This document shows positions 29,675 through 39,349 of a stretch of DNA of 64,000 nucleotides, piece by piece. The notes below the pieces were generated by a model that worked only from the letters and a program-made list of their open reading frames with translations, was not told where the DNA came from and did not search any database. The translations under genes and the position numbers were made by a program. Source of the stretch: a bacterium. GTDB taxonomy: Bacteria; Actinomycetota; Acidimicrobiia; Acidimicrobiales; Bin134. The DNA lies in NCBI GenBank assembly GCA_026705465.1, contig JAPPAP010000037.1, positions 62,001 through 126,000 of the forward strand. The letters are read 5' to 3'. The stretch's first letter is position 1, and every line of letters begins with the position of its first letter.

Positions 29675-31975
29675 CTAGGCAGGTACTACCGAACCGTAGA
29701 GGGTGGTCCGCTGTCGGAGAGTGCGGCCCAGAGGAGCACACAGGGTTCGGAGGTCGTCCTCAGTGACTTCTTGGCCGTGAGAGGCTCCTGCGGCCCGTGA
29801 GATGTTCTCGTTGATAAGAGTGCCGCCTAAGTCATTCACCCCGGCCTGAAGCATCTGGGCCGCTCCGGCCATGCCGAGCTTCACCCATGACGCTTGGATG
29901 TTGTGGATCCAGCCGTGGTAGGCGATCCGGCCCACCGCGTGCATCAGCAGCGCCTCTCGGAAGGTGGGGCCTCGGCGGGATCGCTTTTGCAAGTAGATGG
30001 GAGCGGCCATGTGCACGAAGGGCAGCGGGACAAACTCAGTGAACCCGCCGGTTTCCTTTTGGAGTTCGCGGGTGCGCACCAGATGACGGGCCCAATGCAC
30101 TGGTTGCTCGACCGTGCCGAACATGATGGTCACGTTGGAACGCAATCCGAGGCCGTGGGCGGTGCGGTGGGCTTCCAACCACTCGCTGGTGTCGATCTTG
30201 TCGGGGCAGATCACCGCTCGGATTTCGTCATCGAGGATCTCCGCGGCTGTGCCGGGCAGTGACCGGAGGCCAGCGTCCATCAGACGGCGGAGATAGTCGG
30301 CCAGGGGCTCTTCCAGCCGTCGGGCACCTTCGGTGACCTCAAGGGCGGTGAATCCGTGGACATGGATGTCGGGTACCGCGTCTTTCACCGCCCGGGTGAC
30401 GTCGATGTAGTAGTCGCCGTCGAAGTTCGGGTGGATACCGCCTTGAAGGCAGACTTCGGTGGCCCCAGCTTCGGCGGCTTCCACCGTGCGCTCAGCGATG
30501 TCGTCCAAACTCAGCAGATAGGGGTCACCCCGCAGGTTGAGCGACAGAGGACCCTTGGAGAATCCGCAGAACCGGCACTTGAATGTACACACGTTGGTGT
30601 AGTTGATGTTGCGGTTGGACACCCAGGTGACTTCGTCGCCAACCGCAGTTTGGCGAAGCTCGTCGGCCAGCGCGGCAACTGCTCGAACCTCTGGTCCACG
30701 GGCATTGAAGAGGGTGACTATCTCATCCACTCCTACCTCTTGGCCCGCCCGGACCCCGGCAAGCACTTCGCCTACTGCACCTCCCGGGGTGGCAGGAGCA
30801 AGGATGCCGTTATCGGAGGGCGCAGCCAGCAGTATCGGGGGCTCGGCGTCAGCACCGGAATACCAGCCGCCATCGTCGGGCCTTCCCAAGCCTTCGGCGT
30901 CGGCACAGTCGAGCACCGGGAATCTCAAGTCCTGGTCGATCCACTGCTCGGAGTCGAGGGCATATTCGGGATACACAGTCAGCCGGGGGGCCAAGGCGAA
31001 CCCCCTGGCCTCGGTAGCCTCCCGCAGTCGTTCGAGGGCTGGCCACGGGCGCTCGGGATTCACGTGGTCGGCGGTGACCGGAGAGACCCCGCCCCAGTCG
31101 TCGATACCGGCATCGAGCAGTCGGCCGAAGTCGTCGGAGAGGTTGGGCGGGGCCTGGAGGTGGATCTCCTCGGGGAGGATGACGCGGGCGAGCGCGATGG
31201 CCTCGAGATACTCGCCGCCGTCACAAGGCGCCGCCGCGTGCATGGCCGTGCCTGGCTTGGGCAGGAAGTTCTGGACAATGACCTCTTGAATATGGCCCCA
31301 GCGCCGGTGAGACTCGGCGATGGCCTCCAGAGCATCGACTCGGTCGGCACGTGTTTCGCCGATGCCCACCAGGATTCCCGTGGTGAACGGGATGGCCAGT
31401 CGGCCAGCGGCTTCCAGAGTGGCCAAGCGACGGTCCGGAGTCTTGTCGGGCGATCCTCGATGGCAGTCCAGATCAGCCAGGGTCTCCAGCATCATCCCCT
31501 GGGATGGGGCTGTCTTGCGGAGCATGGCTAGCTCCTCGGGATAGAGGGCTCCGGCATTGGCGTGGGGGAGTAATCCGGTTTTCTCCACTACGAGCCGGGT
31601 GGCATGGGCTAGGTAGTCCACAGTGGAGGCAAACCCGCGCTGGTTCAGCCACTTCGCGGCATCGGGGTAGCGCAGTTCGGGTCGTTCTCCCAGGGTGAAC
31701 AGTGCCTCATGGCACCCGGCGGCCGCTCCCGATTCGGCGATGGTCAGCACTTCGTGATCGCTGAGGTAGGGAGACTCCAATCGAGCCGGGGGTTGGGCAA
31801 AGGTGCAGTAGCCGCACTTATCCCGACACAGCATGGTGAGGGGGATGAACACCTTCGGGGAGTAGGTCACCCGAGTGCCATGTGCTCGATCCCGAATCTC
31901 TCTGGCTTGGGTCAAGAGGTCAGCCAGATCCAGCTCCAGAAGGTCTCGACTGGTTTGTACAGCCGAAATCGTCAC
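29675..31975 (-). CDS. fbiC: FO synthase, fused CofG/CofH
   Basis: 766 residues, the fused two-domain radical-SAM enzyme that builds FO, the deazaflavin of coenzyme F420, from a pyrimidine intermediate and tyrosine. The CofG half has CRDKCGYC (Cys50, 54, 57) and the CofH half has CTFKCRFC (Cys463, 467, 470), one 4Fe-4S cluster each. The fused form is typical of Actinomycetota. F420-dependent redox chemistry is therefore expected, although other F420 genes are not here. It starts with GTG overlapping the tal stop by 4 nt, and together with tal and tkt forms a minus-strand run. Confidence 0.96.
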   Translation of the reverse strand: MTISAVQTSRDLLELDLADLLTQAREIRDRAHGTRVTYSPKVFIPLTMLCRDKCGYCTFAQPPARLESPYLSDHEVLTIAESGAAAGCHEALFTLGERPELRYPDAAKWLNQRGFASTVDYLAHATRLVVEKTGLLPHANAGALYPEELAMLRKTAPSQGMMLETLADLDCHRGSPDKTPDRRLATLEAAGRLAIPFTTGILVGIGETRADRVDALEAIAESHRRWGHIQEVIVQNFLPKPGTAMHAAAPCDGGEYLEAIALARVILPEEIHLQAPPNLSDDFGRLLDAGIDDWGGVSPVTADHVNPERPWPALERLREATEARGFALAPRLTVYPEYALDSEQWIDQDLRFPVLDCADAEGLGRPDDGGWYSGADAEPPILLAAPSDNGILAPATPGGAVGEVLAGVRAGQEVGVDEIVTLFNARGPEVRAVAALADELRQTAVGDEVTWVSNRNINYTNVCTFKCRFCGFSKGPLSLNLRGDPYLLSLDDIAERTVEAAEAGATEVCLQGGIHPNFDGDYYIDVTRAVKDAVPDIHVHGFTALEVTEGARRLEEPLADYLRRLMDAGLRSLPGTAAEILDDEIRAVICPDKIDTSEWLEAHRTAHGLGLRSNVTIMFGTVEQPVHWARHLVRTRELQKETGGFTEFVPLPFVHMAAPIYLQKRSRRGPTFREALLMHAVGRIAYHGWIHNIQASWVKLGMAGAAQMLQAGVNDLGGTLINENISRAAGASHGQEVTEDDLRTLCAPLGRTLRQRTTLYGSVVPA

Positions 31976-33075
31976 AGAGCGCCTTCCATCAATCGGTCAG
32001 CAGTCGTAGACAGGCTGTCCAGCAGGTCGTCGAATGACTTCACGAATGCCGATACCCCTTCGTCCTCCAGCCGGTCGGCCACCGCCTCAAGATCGACGCC
32101 GGCTTCCGTGACTCTATCCAGGATCGACTGGGCAGCGTCAGGGTCGGCATCCACGGTGCGGGACAGTGTTCCGTGGTCGGTAAACGCTTCCAGGGTGGCG
32201 TCAGGCAGCGTGTTCACCGTGTGGGGCCCGATGAGCTGGTCGACATACAGAGTGTCAGGATAAGCCGGATTCTTGGTGGAAGTGGAAGCCCACAGCGGCC
32301 TTTGCACCCGCGCCCCGCGGGCCTCCAAAGCATCCCAGCGGGGTCCGGTGAACTTCTCAGTGAACAACTTGTAGGCCACTTGGCCTTGGGCCACCGCAGT
32401 CTGACCCCGCAGAGCCAGCGCTTCCGGGGTGCCGATGGCCTCCAAGCGTCGGTCTGCTTCGGTGTCGGTGCGGCTGATGAAGAAGGAGGCCACGCCGGAA
32501 ACCGACGACAGATCGCCGGGACAAGCCTCCAGGCCGCGGAGGTAGGCCTCGATCACCTCGGCGTAGCGGGACAACGAGAAAAGGAGGGTTACGTTGATGC
32601 TGCGCCCCTCGGCGGTCATGGCTTCGATGGCGGGCAAACCCTCGGCGGTCCCGGGGATCTTCACGTACAGATTGGGGCGGTCGACGCGCTGATGCAGGAC
32701 CCGAGCCGCAGCCAGAGTGCCATCGGTGTCGCGGGCCAGCTTGGGATCAACCTCCACTGAGACGAAGCCATCCAGGCCGTTGCTGCTGTCGTACACCGGC
32801 GCAAGCACGTCAAGGGCACCTCCGATGTCGGTGAGCACAAGCTCCCAATAGCTTTCGGGAACGCTCAAGCCGTCGGCCAGCAGCTCGGCGAACTGCTCGT
32901 CGTATTCGCTGCCCGAGGTCATGGCCTTCTGAAAGATGCTGGGATTGGACGTGAGCCCTCGCACGCCGCGCTCAACCCAGCGGGCCAGTTCCCCGCTGTT
33001 GATCCACTCTCGGCGCAGATTGTCGAGCCATGGACTTTGGCCGTAGTGGCTGTATAGGTCGTGCAGACTGCTCAT
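31972..33075 (-). CDS. tal: transaldolase
   Basis: 367 residues of the actinobacterial transaldolase type. The barrel includes the N-terminal GLTSNPSIFQKAM and the Schiff-base Lys139 in LYVKIPGT, followed by SINVTLLFSLSRY. The enzyme moves a dihydroxyacetone unit between sugar phosphates in the pentose phosphate pathway. The frame is open to 33213, but ATG at 33075 has AAAGGGG ahead and starts at the family N-terminus. It is 5 nt downstream of tkt and overlaps fbiC by 4 nt. Confidence 0.94.
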   Translation of the reverse strand: MSSLHDLYSHYGQSPWLDNLRREWINSGELARWVERGVRGLTSNPSIFQKAMTSGSEYDEQFAELLADGLSVPESYWELVLTDIGGALDVLAPVYDSSNGLDGFVSVEVDPKLARDTDGTLAAARVLHQRVDRPNLYVKIPGTAEGLPAIEAMTAEGRSINVTLLFSLSRYAEVIEAYLRGLEACPGDLSSVSGVASFFISRTDTEADRRLEAIGTPEALALRGQTAVAQGQVAYKLFTEKFTGPRWDALEARGARVQRPLWASTSTKNPAYPDTLYVDQLIGPHTVNTLPDATLEAFTDHGTLSRTVDADPDAAQSILDRVTEAGVDLEAVADRLEDEGVSAFVKSFDDLLDSLSTTADRLMEGAL

Positions 33076-33080
33076 AGTCG

Positions 33081-35054
33081 TTACCCCTTTTCCTGGATGA
33101 GGGCAGTGGCTTGGGCGGCCACATTGGCTGCGTTCATCCCCAGCTTGTCGAGGACCACCGATCCTGGAGCCGAGGCCCCGAACCGGTCGATGCCCACCGG
33201 CAGGTCCGCCCACCGTTCCCAGCCAATGGTGACCCCTGCTTCAACCGACAAAGTGGGCACACCGGGCAGCAACACCCCGGCTCGGTAGGCCGGGTCTTGT
33301 TCAGCGAACAGTTCCCAACAGGGCATGGAGACTACTCGGGCGCGTATGCCCTGTTCCGAAAGGACGATGGCAGCGGCGGTGCAGATAGATACCTCGCTAC
33401 CGGTTCCCACCAGGATGACTTGGGGGTTGGGCTGGTCGACCAAGGTATAGGCGCCTCGGGCCACATTGTCAGTGGCTGCGGTTCCCTCCAAGGTGGGCAC
33501 GTTCTGTCGAGTCAGGATCATGGCGCTGGGGCCGTCGAGATCAACAGCCAGCCGCCACGCTTGGGCAACCTCGTTGCCGTCGGCGGGGCGGAACACCCGC
33601 AGGCCGGGAATAGCTCGCAGCGACATGACGTGCTCGATCGGCTGATGAGTGGGGCCGTCCTCGCCGACGCCCACCGAATCGTGGCTCCACACGAAGATGC
33701 TGTGTGCCCTCGACAGCGCGGCCAAACGAACCGCAGGACGCATGTAGTCGCTGAAAACTAGGAAGGTTCCGCCCACCGGCAGCAGTCCGCCGTGAAGAGC
33801 TGCTCCATTCAGCACTGCACCCATGGCATGCTCTCGAATGCCGAAATACAGCTGTCGGCCCGACGGATGAGTCGAGCAGAGCGGGTCGGCATCGGTGAGG
33901 TTGGTGCCGGTGTTACCAGTGAGGTCCGCCCCGCCAGCAACCAGGCCGGGGACGACGTCGGCCATAGCATTGAGACAGGCGGAGCTGGCCTTCCGGGTGG
34001 CGACCGACTCGCCTGCTGCCCATGACGGCAGCTTGTTCTCCCAGCCCGGTAGACCCCGACCGGACAGGCAAGCCTCGTACTCCGAGCGCGCGGGACCGAG
34101 GGCCTCCACCCGCTGCTGCCAGGCGGACCGCTCGGCAGCCCCTTGACGACCAGCGGTCCGGTAGGCATCGAGTACGTCGTCGGGGACATAGAAGGACTTG
34201 TCGGCCGGCAGTCCCATCACCGTCTTGGTGGTTGCGATCTCGTCGTCGAACAACGAATAGCCATGGGCCTCGTGGTTACCGGTCTGCCCCGGGGAGGGAA
34301 AGGCGACGTGGCTGCGTACGATAACCATCGAAGGGGCGTCGTCGACTGCCATCGCTGCTCGGATTCCTGTTTCAAGGGCATCAAGGTCCTCAGCGGCCTC
34401 TCCCAGGTTCACGACATGCCACCCGTACGCTTCGAATCGCTGGGCCGCGTCATCGGACAGCGACAGCTCGGTCGGTCCGTCGATGGTGATCCGGTTGTCA
34501 TCGTACAAGCAGACCAGCCGGTCCAGGCGCTGATGTCCGGCCAGCGAGGCGACCTCATGGCTGATCCCCTCGGAGAGGTCACCGTCGCTGCACAGAGCGA
34601 ACACTCGGTGGTCGCAGACGTCTGCGCCGAAGCGATGACGCAGCCAGCGCTCTGCCATGGCCATCCCCACCGCATTGGCAATCCCTTGGCCCAGCGGTCC
34701 GGTTGTGACTTCCACACCGGCGGTGTGGCCGGCCTCAGGATGCCCTGGGGTGCGGCTTCCCCACTGTCGGAATTCCCGCAGGTCGTCAAGAGTGAGTCCC
34801 TGCCCGGTCAGATGAAGCATTGAGTAGAGCAGGATGGACGCGTGGCCGGCGCTGAGCACAAACCGGTCTCGATCGGGCCAGGCTGGGTCGTCGGCGTCGT
34901 AACGCATGATTCGGGTCCAAAGCACATGGGCCAGTGGTGCCATGGCCATGGCCGTTCCCTGATGCCCGGAACGGGCCTGGTGGGGGGCATCCATGGCAAG
35001 GCCGCGGATCACGCTGATGCCTTGGGCTTCGAGAGCAGCAGGAAACTCAGCCAT
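33081..35054 (-). CDS. tkt: transketolase
   Basis: 657 residues of the thiamine-diphosphate transketolase family. The ThDP/metal motif appears as SDGDLSEGISHEVASLAG with the later metal ligand DDNRITIDG; SGHQGTAMAM and TTGPLGQGIANAVG are typical. The central pyrimidine-binding block (YFGIREHAMGAVLNG) and the C-terminal domain are complete. It exchanges two-carbon units between sugar phosphates. It lies 5 nt upstream of tal. No zwf, opcA or pgl follow, unlike many actinobacterial clusters. Confidence 0.94.
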   Translation of the reverse strand: MAEFPAALEAQGISVIRGLAMDAPHQARSGHQGTAMAMAPLAHVLWTRIMRYDADDPAWPDRDRFVLSAGHASILLYSMLHLTGQGLTLDDLREFRQWGSRTPGHPEAGHTAGVEVTTGPLGQGIANAVGMAMAERWLRHRFGADVCDHRVFALCSDGDLSEGISHEVASLAGHQRLDRLVCLYDDNRITIDGPTELSLSDDAAQRFEAYGWHVVNLGEAAEDLDALETGIRAAMAVDDAPSMVIVRSHVAFPSPGQTGNHEAHGYSLFDDEIATTKTVMGLPADKSFYVPDDVLDAYRTAGRQGAAERSAWQQRVEALGPARSEYEACLSGRGLPGWENKLPSWAAGESVATRKASSACLNAMADVVPGLVAGGADLTGNTGTNLTDADPLCSTHPSGRQLYFGIREHAMGAVLNGAALHGGLLPVGGTFLVFSDYMRPAVRLAALSRAHSIFVWSHDSVGVGEDGPTHQPIEHVMSLRAIPGLRVFRPADGNEVAQAWRLAVDLDGPSAMILTRQNVPTLEGTAATDNVARGAYTLVDQPNPQVILVGTGSEVSICTAAAIVLSEQGIRARVVSMPCWELFAEQDPAYRAGVLLPGVPTLSVEAGVTIGWERWADLPVGIDRFGASAPGSVVLDKLGMNAANVAAQATALIQEKG

Positions 35055-35078
35055 AGAAGTATCGATCCTTTCAGGTGG

Positions 35079-36221
35079 TCACGGGAACAGCACCACCGAG
35101 GCAGTGAAGCCGTGGAGGAAGTTGTGGCCCGCGATAGGGCCGAGTTCGCCAGCGCAGAACATTCCAGCCACGGGCGCTCTCTCCAGGGCGGTATGCACCA
35201 CTGACGCGTCGTGGTCGGGGCCGTCGAACAAGTGGGTGCCGCGGCCGTTGCAGGTGAACACCAGGGCTGATCCTGCGGAAGCATCGGCCATCAGCTCGCG
35301 CAGATCTTCGTCGGCGGTGGCCGCGTCCCGTACCTGGAATTGGACGGTGGTGCCGACTTCGACCGAGTCGCCGATCGCCAGTGCTCCGGTTTGCTCGTCG
35401 GCGCCGATCAACCCGCGGATCAAAAAGTCGCCTCGGTGGAATTCCGATTTGTGCTCATCGATGACAATGCCGATATGCAGCCCTCTCGACACCAGGGCTC
35501 GGTCGGCCTCATCCAACGCCAAGAGGGTTTCTCTCAACCGGTCTACTGCCGGACGGCCTCCCATTTCGGACACGATGTTGCCCTCCGAATTGGTCACGGT
35601 GAATGGTTGGCCAATGGGGCGGCAACCCTGCGAGACAACGGTGCGAACCTTGACCTCCGGATCAAGAATGACGCCAACAGCCCCGTTGTCGTATACCTGG
35701 TGGCCTAGAACCAGCCGGTTGCCTCCTGGCCGCCCGGCAGCGGAGGCCAGCCCTCCTACCACCGTCATCGCCGGTCCCGTCGACAACAGGGTTTCACTGG
35801 GAAAGGTGAACGGATCGGGAATTACCAACAGCGTTCCCTCTGCGTCGGCGGGAATGCCGCCCACTGCCCAGTTGTCGGGGCCTCGGACTGCCTCGAGTCG
35901 CACTGCCCGGCTGGGGCACCGGGCTGCGGCCCAAAGGGAGACAGCCGGGCGCTCCTCGATCTCCAGGGGACCGCCAATTACTGACACCGCGGTGGCACCG
36001 ATGAGAGTTGATGGGGCCAAGACTTGATTGATGGCATCAGCAATTTGGTTGACTGCGTCGCGATGGGAGGCTGAGGTGAAAACCACGGCCAAATCTGGCG
36101 AGGGGCCCACCGCTTCGAGGATCTCGCCGATTACCTCACCAGCGGCATCAGCCGAGTCAGGATGCTCGGATAAAGCGGCCCCGTACCTGCTCACTACCTG
36201 CACGCTAGTCCGGTGGAGCAC
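35079..36221 (-). CDS. FIST-domain protein
   Basis: 380 residues with a FIST N-terminal domain (LAVVFTSASHRD near residue 43, LIGATAVSVIGG) and a FIST C-terminal domain ending in IAGHNFLHGFTASVVLF. FIST domains are predicted small-ligand sensor modules, often fused to signalling domains. Here it stands alone without kinase, cyclase or chemotaxis parts. It is read in the direction of tkt with a 24-nt gap and may be co-transcribed. Several in-frame GTG codons (36221, 36203, 36194) compete as the start and none has a strong ribosome binding site. Confidence 0.82.
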   Translation of the reverse strand: MLHRTSVQVVSRYGAALSEHPDSADAAGEVIGEILEAVGPSPDLAVVFTSASHRDAVNQIADAINQVLAPSTLIGATAVSVIGGPLEIEERPAVSLWAAARCPSRAVRLEAVRGPDNWAVGGIPADAEGTLLVIPDPFTFPSETLLSTGPAMTVVGGLASAAGRPGGNRLVLGHQVYDNGAVGVILDPEVKVRTVVSQGCRPIGQPFTVTNSEGNIVSEMGGRPAVDRLRETLLALDEADRALVSRGLHIGIVIDEHKSEFHRGDFLIRGLIGADEQTGALAIGDSVEVGTTVQFQVRDAATADEDLRELMADASAGSALVFTCNGRGTHLFDGPDHDASVVHTALERAPVAGMFCAGELGPIAGHNFLHGFTASVVLFP

Positions 36222-36326
36222 GCCGCCAGCGGAAAAAACAGAATGTTACAGAAATGGAGGTCTATATCGGCTCAGCTCGACAGGGATGCAAGAGCATTTT
36301 GGTTCTTTAACGGGGCGAGTTGCGGG

Positions 36327-37079
36327 TCAAGCCGGAACAGAGGTAGTGGCGCGGGAGGCCAGTGCATCGACATCGGCGTGTCGAATTCGGGCCAAGCCGA
36401 GCCAGCTGGCCAGGCTGATGAACCACCAGCCCAGGTCGAATTGATGCCATCGGCGGGCAAAGCGAGCCGATGTCGGAGCGGCATGGTGGTTGTTGTGATA
36501 TCCCTCGCCGCAGGTGAGCCACGCCAGCCAGGTGACGTTGGTAGCACTGTTGTCGAACGGGCGCCGTCCGAATGTATGGGCCACGCTGTTGACTGAGCCG
36601 CCTAAACCGATGTAGCCCACCGTGTGGACCACGACGGCCACGATGCCCGGCAGCCAGCCTAACCACAACACGAGAATGGCGACTCCCAGAGCCAATCCGA
36701 TGATTCCGCGATTAAGTAGCAATCGATCGGCCACGGTAACGGGGATGTCCTTGGCGTAGCGCTCAGTCGTGCGGGGGTCCCGTGCTGAGCGCCGGTAGAG
36801 CGCGGCATTGGTGAGCTGCACCCGAAGCCAGCCCAACCGTGCCGGCGAATGGGGGTCGTCGGGAGTATCGGTGTACGCATGGTGCTTGCGGTGGACCGCG
36901 GCCCATTGTCGAGCGGAGATTCCGGTCGACATCCACAAGAACACCTTGAAGATGCTGCGAAGTGCGGGATGAAGTTGTACCGCCTTATGGGCCAAGTCAC
37001 GGTGGAGGTACACCGTTGTAGCCAGATTGGCCAACTGGGTGAGGGCGATTCCCACTGCGATCGCGATCACTATTTGCAC
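36327..37079 (-). CDS. membrane fatty-acid desaturase (delta-9 type)
   Basis: 250 residues with the three His boxes of the acyl-CoA/acyl-lipid desaturase family: HRDLAHK near residue 26, HRKHHAYTD near residue 64 and GEGYHNNHH near residue 191, binding a di-iron centre. Hydrophobic segments lie at the N-terminus, around residues 120-160, and between the second and third boxes. It would introduce a double bond into membrane-lipid acyl chains with O2 and reduced electron donor. The N-terminus is short against family members. The start is GTG at 37079, and no ferredoxin reductase is adjacent. Confidence 0.9.
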   Translation of the reverse strand: MQIVIAIAVGIALTQLANLATTVYLHRDLAHKAVQLHPALRSIFKVFLWMSTGISARQWAAVHRKHHAYTDTPDDPHSPARLGWLRVQLTNAALYRRSARDPRTTERYAKDIPVTVADRLLLNRGIIGLALGVAILVLWLGWLPGIVAVVVHTVGYIGLGGSVNSVAHTFGRRPFDNSATNVTWLAWLTCGEGYHNNHHAAPTSARFARRWHQFDLGWWFISLASWLGLARIRHADVDALASRATTSVPA

Positions 37080-37239
37080 TGTTTCGGACTCCCAATCGAT
37101 TAGGGACGACTGCTGTCGGAGGCAGCCACGGGTGTGACCCTAGAGGAAGCTACGAAGTTACATGAGTTTCTGAGCCTCTGTCACCGGCAGGGGACGTGAG
37201 GGGCAGTGAGGGAAGTCCAGGCAGGTAGCGTGTTCGGGG

Positions 37240-37884
37240 ATGGGGGTGTTGTCGGAGTTCGAGTCGAAGCAGTTTCTGGCCCTTCACGGCATTGCCGTAA
37301 GCCGAGACAGACTGGCGCACTGCGCCGACGAGGCGGTAACCGCTGCGGCTGAGATCGGTGGTTCGGTGGCCATGAAACTGTGCGGACCGTCGCTGGCTCA
37401 TAAGAGCGAGCGGGGGTTGGTGCGGCTGAACCTCGCCACTCCCGATGCGGTGCGGTCTGCAGCCGACGATCTATTGGCCGCTGCCGTCGAGGGCGACGGC
37501 GAAGTGGCCTTGCTGGTATCGGAGATGGTTGTTGGGCACCGAGAGTTCATCGCTGGCGTGGCCCACACGGAGCAGTTCGGCGCTGCGCTCATGCTCGGTC
37601 TAGGAGGGGTGCTGGCCGAAGCAGTGGGAGAGGCGGTATTCCGGCTTCTACCGGTAAGCGAGGGCGACTGCCAGGACATGATTGATGACTTGGGCATGGC
37701 TGCGCTCATGGCTCCGCTTCGGGGGGAGCCCGCAGTGGATCGGGGCGCGGTGGTCGACACGCTTTTGAGCCTGGCCCAGGCCGGAGAGGGGGATGGGGTT
37801 GAGGCCATCGACGTGAATCCACTGGTGGTCCAGGAAGGAATGCCGGTGGCTGTGGATGCCCTGGTGGTGATGGCGGACTTATGA
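37240..37884 (+). CDS. ADP-forming acyl-CoA synthetase, beta (ATP-grasp) subunit
   Basis: 214 residues of the ATP-grasp_5 type. Landmarks are VAMKLCGPSLAHKSERGLVRL near residue 47 (start only quoted), the LVSEMVVGHREFIAGV strand, and the metal/ATP end EAIDVNPLVVQEG. In this family the subunit phosphorylates a catalytic His of the alpha partner and forms or uses acyl-phosphate, converting acyl-CoA plus ADP and phosphate to acid plus CoA plus ATP, or the reverse. The alpha gene overlaps it by 4 nt (ATGA), so the two products are translated together. Confidence 0.85.
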   Translation: MGVLSEFESKQFLALHGIAVSRDRLAHCADEAVTAAAEIGGSVAMKLCGPSLAHKSERGLVRLNLATPDAVRSAADDLLAAAVEGDGEVALLVSEMVVGHREFIAGVAHTEQFGAALMLGLGGVLAEAVGEAVFRLLPVSEGDCQDMIDDLGMAALMAPLRGEPAVDRGAVVDTLLSLAQAGEGDGVEAIDVNPLVVQEGMPVAVDALVVMADL

Positions 37885-39344
37885 GTCGGCCACCGTTGGA
37901 TCTTCTTTTCAATCCGCGGGGCATTGTGGTGGCTGGCGCGTCCACTCATCCGGGCAAGTTCGGATTCGTTGCGCTCCACAATGTTCTGGCTGGAGGGTTC
38001 GAAGGGGCCGTCTTCGCCACAAACCCCGACCAGCCCACCATTTTGGGGGTTGAGGCCATGGCATCGGTTCAAGAAGTACCTCAGGGGGCAGCTGATCTGG
38101 TCTTTGTCTGTACTCCGCCTCATACTTGCTCTGAAATCTTGAGGTCGGCGGCCACCCGGGGAATAGGGGCGGCGTTCATCGCCTCAGGCGGCTTTCGAGA
38201 GTCGGGTGCGGAAGGGGCTCAAGCCGAAGAAGAGGTGATCGACCTGGCCCGATCGCTGGGCATGGTGGTGGCTGGTCCCAATGGACAAGGGCTGATATCG
38301 AATCCGGCCAAGCTGGCCGCTCAGATTGTGGCGCCGATTCCGCCCTCTGGTCCGATTGCGGTGGCCAGCCAATCGGGCAATCTGGTGTCGGCGTTCATGA
38401 ACTATGCGGAGCACAGCGGGGTTGGGATCAGCCGAGCGGTGAGCGCGGGAAACGCCGCCATGGTGGGGGTGGTGGACTATCTCGGTTGGTTTGCCAGCGA
38501 TCCCTACACCAAGGCCATGGCTGCCTACGTCGAAGGAGTAGGAGACGGACGAGCGTTTGCCGAGGCCATTCAGAGGGCGGCCGCGGCCAAGCCGGTCGTA
38601 CTGGTCAAGGGCGGTGCCACTCAGAGGGGAGCACAAGCTGCAGCCAGCCACACGGGAGCGCTCGCCACCGATGATCGGATCTTCGACGGGATGGTGCGCC
38701 AGAGCGGTGCGGTGCGGACTCAGACCATCGAAGAGGCCTATGACGCGGTGGCCGCCTTTGCTACTCAGCCCCTTCCTGCTGGCCCTCGCACCCTTGTGCT
38801 CTCCAGCGCGGGCGGGTGGGGGGTGATCGCTGCTGACGCAATCTCGAAGTCGAATCTTGAGCTGATTCCCCTCCCCGAGGACCTGAGGCAAGCCATCGAT
38901 GGGTTGGTGCCGCCCCGATGGAGTCGCAGCAATCCGATCGACCTGGCTGGAGGCGAGAGTCGGGACACCATCCCCGAAGCCATGGATCTGGTTGCCGATC
39001 ACCCGGAGGTCGATGCCGTGATCTATCTGGGGATGGGTATCCAGGCCAATACTGCGTCCCATCTGCGGTCAGGCCCGTACTTTGAGACGGCTGAACTGGC
39101 CCGCATTTGCGAATACCACGAACGACAGGACAGTCGCTTCGCCCAAGCGGCAGCCGATGCCTCCGCCCGAACCGGCAAGCCCATTTTGGCCGCCACCGAA
39201 CTAGCGACAACTCAGTCTGGCAATGCCGGTCCGGCCACACTGGCTGCTCGGGGTAGCTATTGCTTCCCATCTGCTGACCGGGCAGTACGGGCCTTGCACC
39301 ACTTGTGGTGGTACGCCCGCTGGCGCAAGCGCACCCTAGGATAA
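37881..39344 (+). CDS. ADP-forming acyl-CoA synthetase, alpha (CoA-binding) subunit
   Basis: 487 residues with a CoA-binding domain (IVVAGASTHPGKFGFVAL near residue 17) and two succinyl-CoA-ligase-like domains. The phosphate-loop sequence ASQSGNLVSAFMNYAE and the catalytic-His motif ASHTGALATDD (near residue 258) match the family. It pairs with the preceding ATP-grasp subunit. Many bacteria fuse the two; here they are separate, in the order beta then alpha. The acyl substrate is not readable. It ends before the PBP4-like gene with only a 5-nt gap. Confidence 0.87.
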   Translation: MSRPPLDLLFNPRGIVVAGASTHPGKFGFVALHNVLAGGFEGAVFATNPDQPTILGVEAMASVQEVPQGAADLVFVCTPPHTCSEILRSAATRGIGAAFIASGGFRESGAEGAQAEEEVIDLARSLGMVVAGPNGQGLISNPAKLAAQIVAPIPPSGPIAVASQSGNLVSAFMNYAEHSGVGISRAVSAGNAAMVGVVDYLGWFASDPYTKAMAAYVEGVGDGRAFAEAIQRAAAAKPVVLVKGGATQRGAQAAASHTGALATDDRIFDGMVRQSGAVRTQTIEEAYDAVAAFATQPLPAGPRTLVLSSAGGWGVIAADAISKSNLELIPLPEDLRQAIDGLVPPRWSRSNPIDLAGGESRDTIPEAMDLVADHPEVDAVIYLGMGIQANTASHLRSGPYFETAELARICEYHERQDSRFAQAAADASARTGKPILAATELATTQSGNAGPATLAARGSYCFPSADRAVRALHHLWWYARWRKRTLG

Positions 39345-39349
39345 ATCCA

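Noticed and set aside
30356..31531. A 391-codon open frame on the plus strand opposite fbiC
   Set aside because: It is antisense to a well-conserved enzyme and has the Gly/Val/Arg-rich look of a shadow frame; no start signal or domain.
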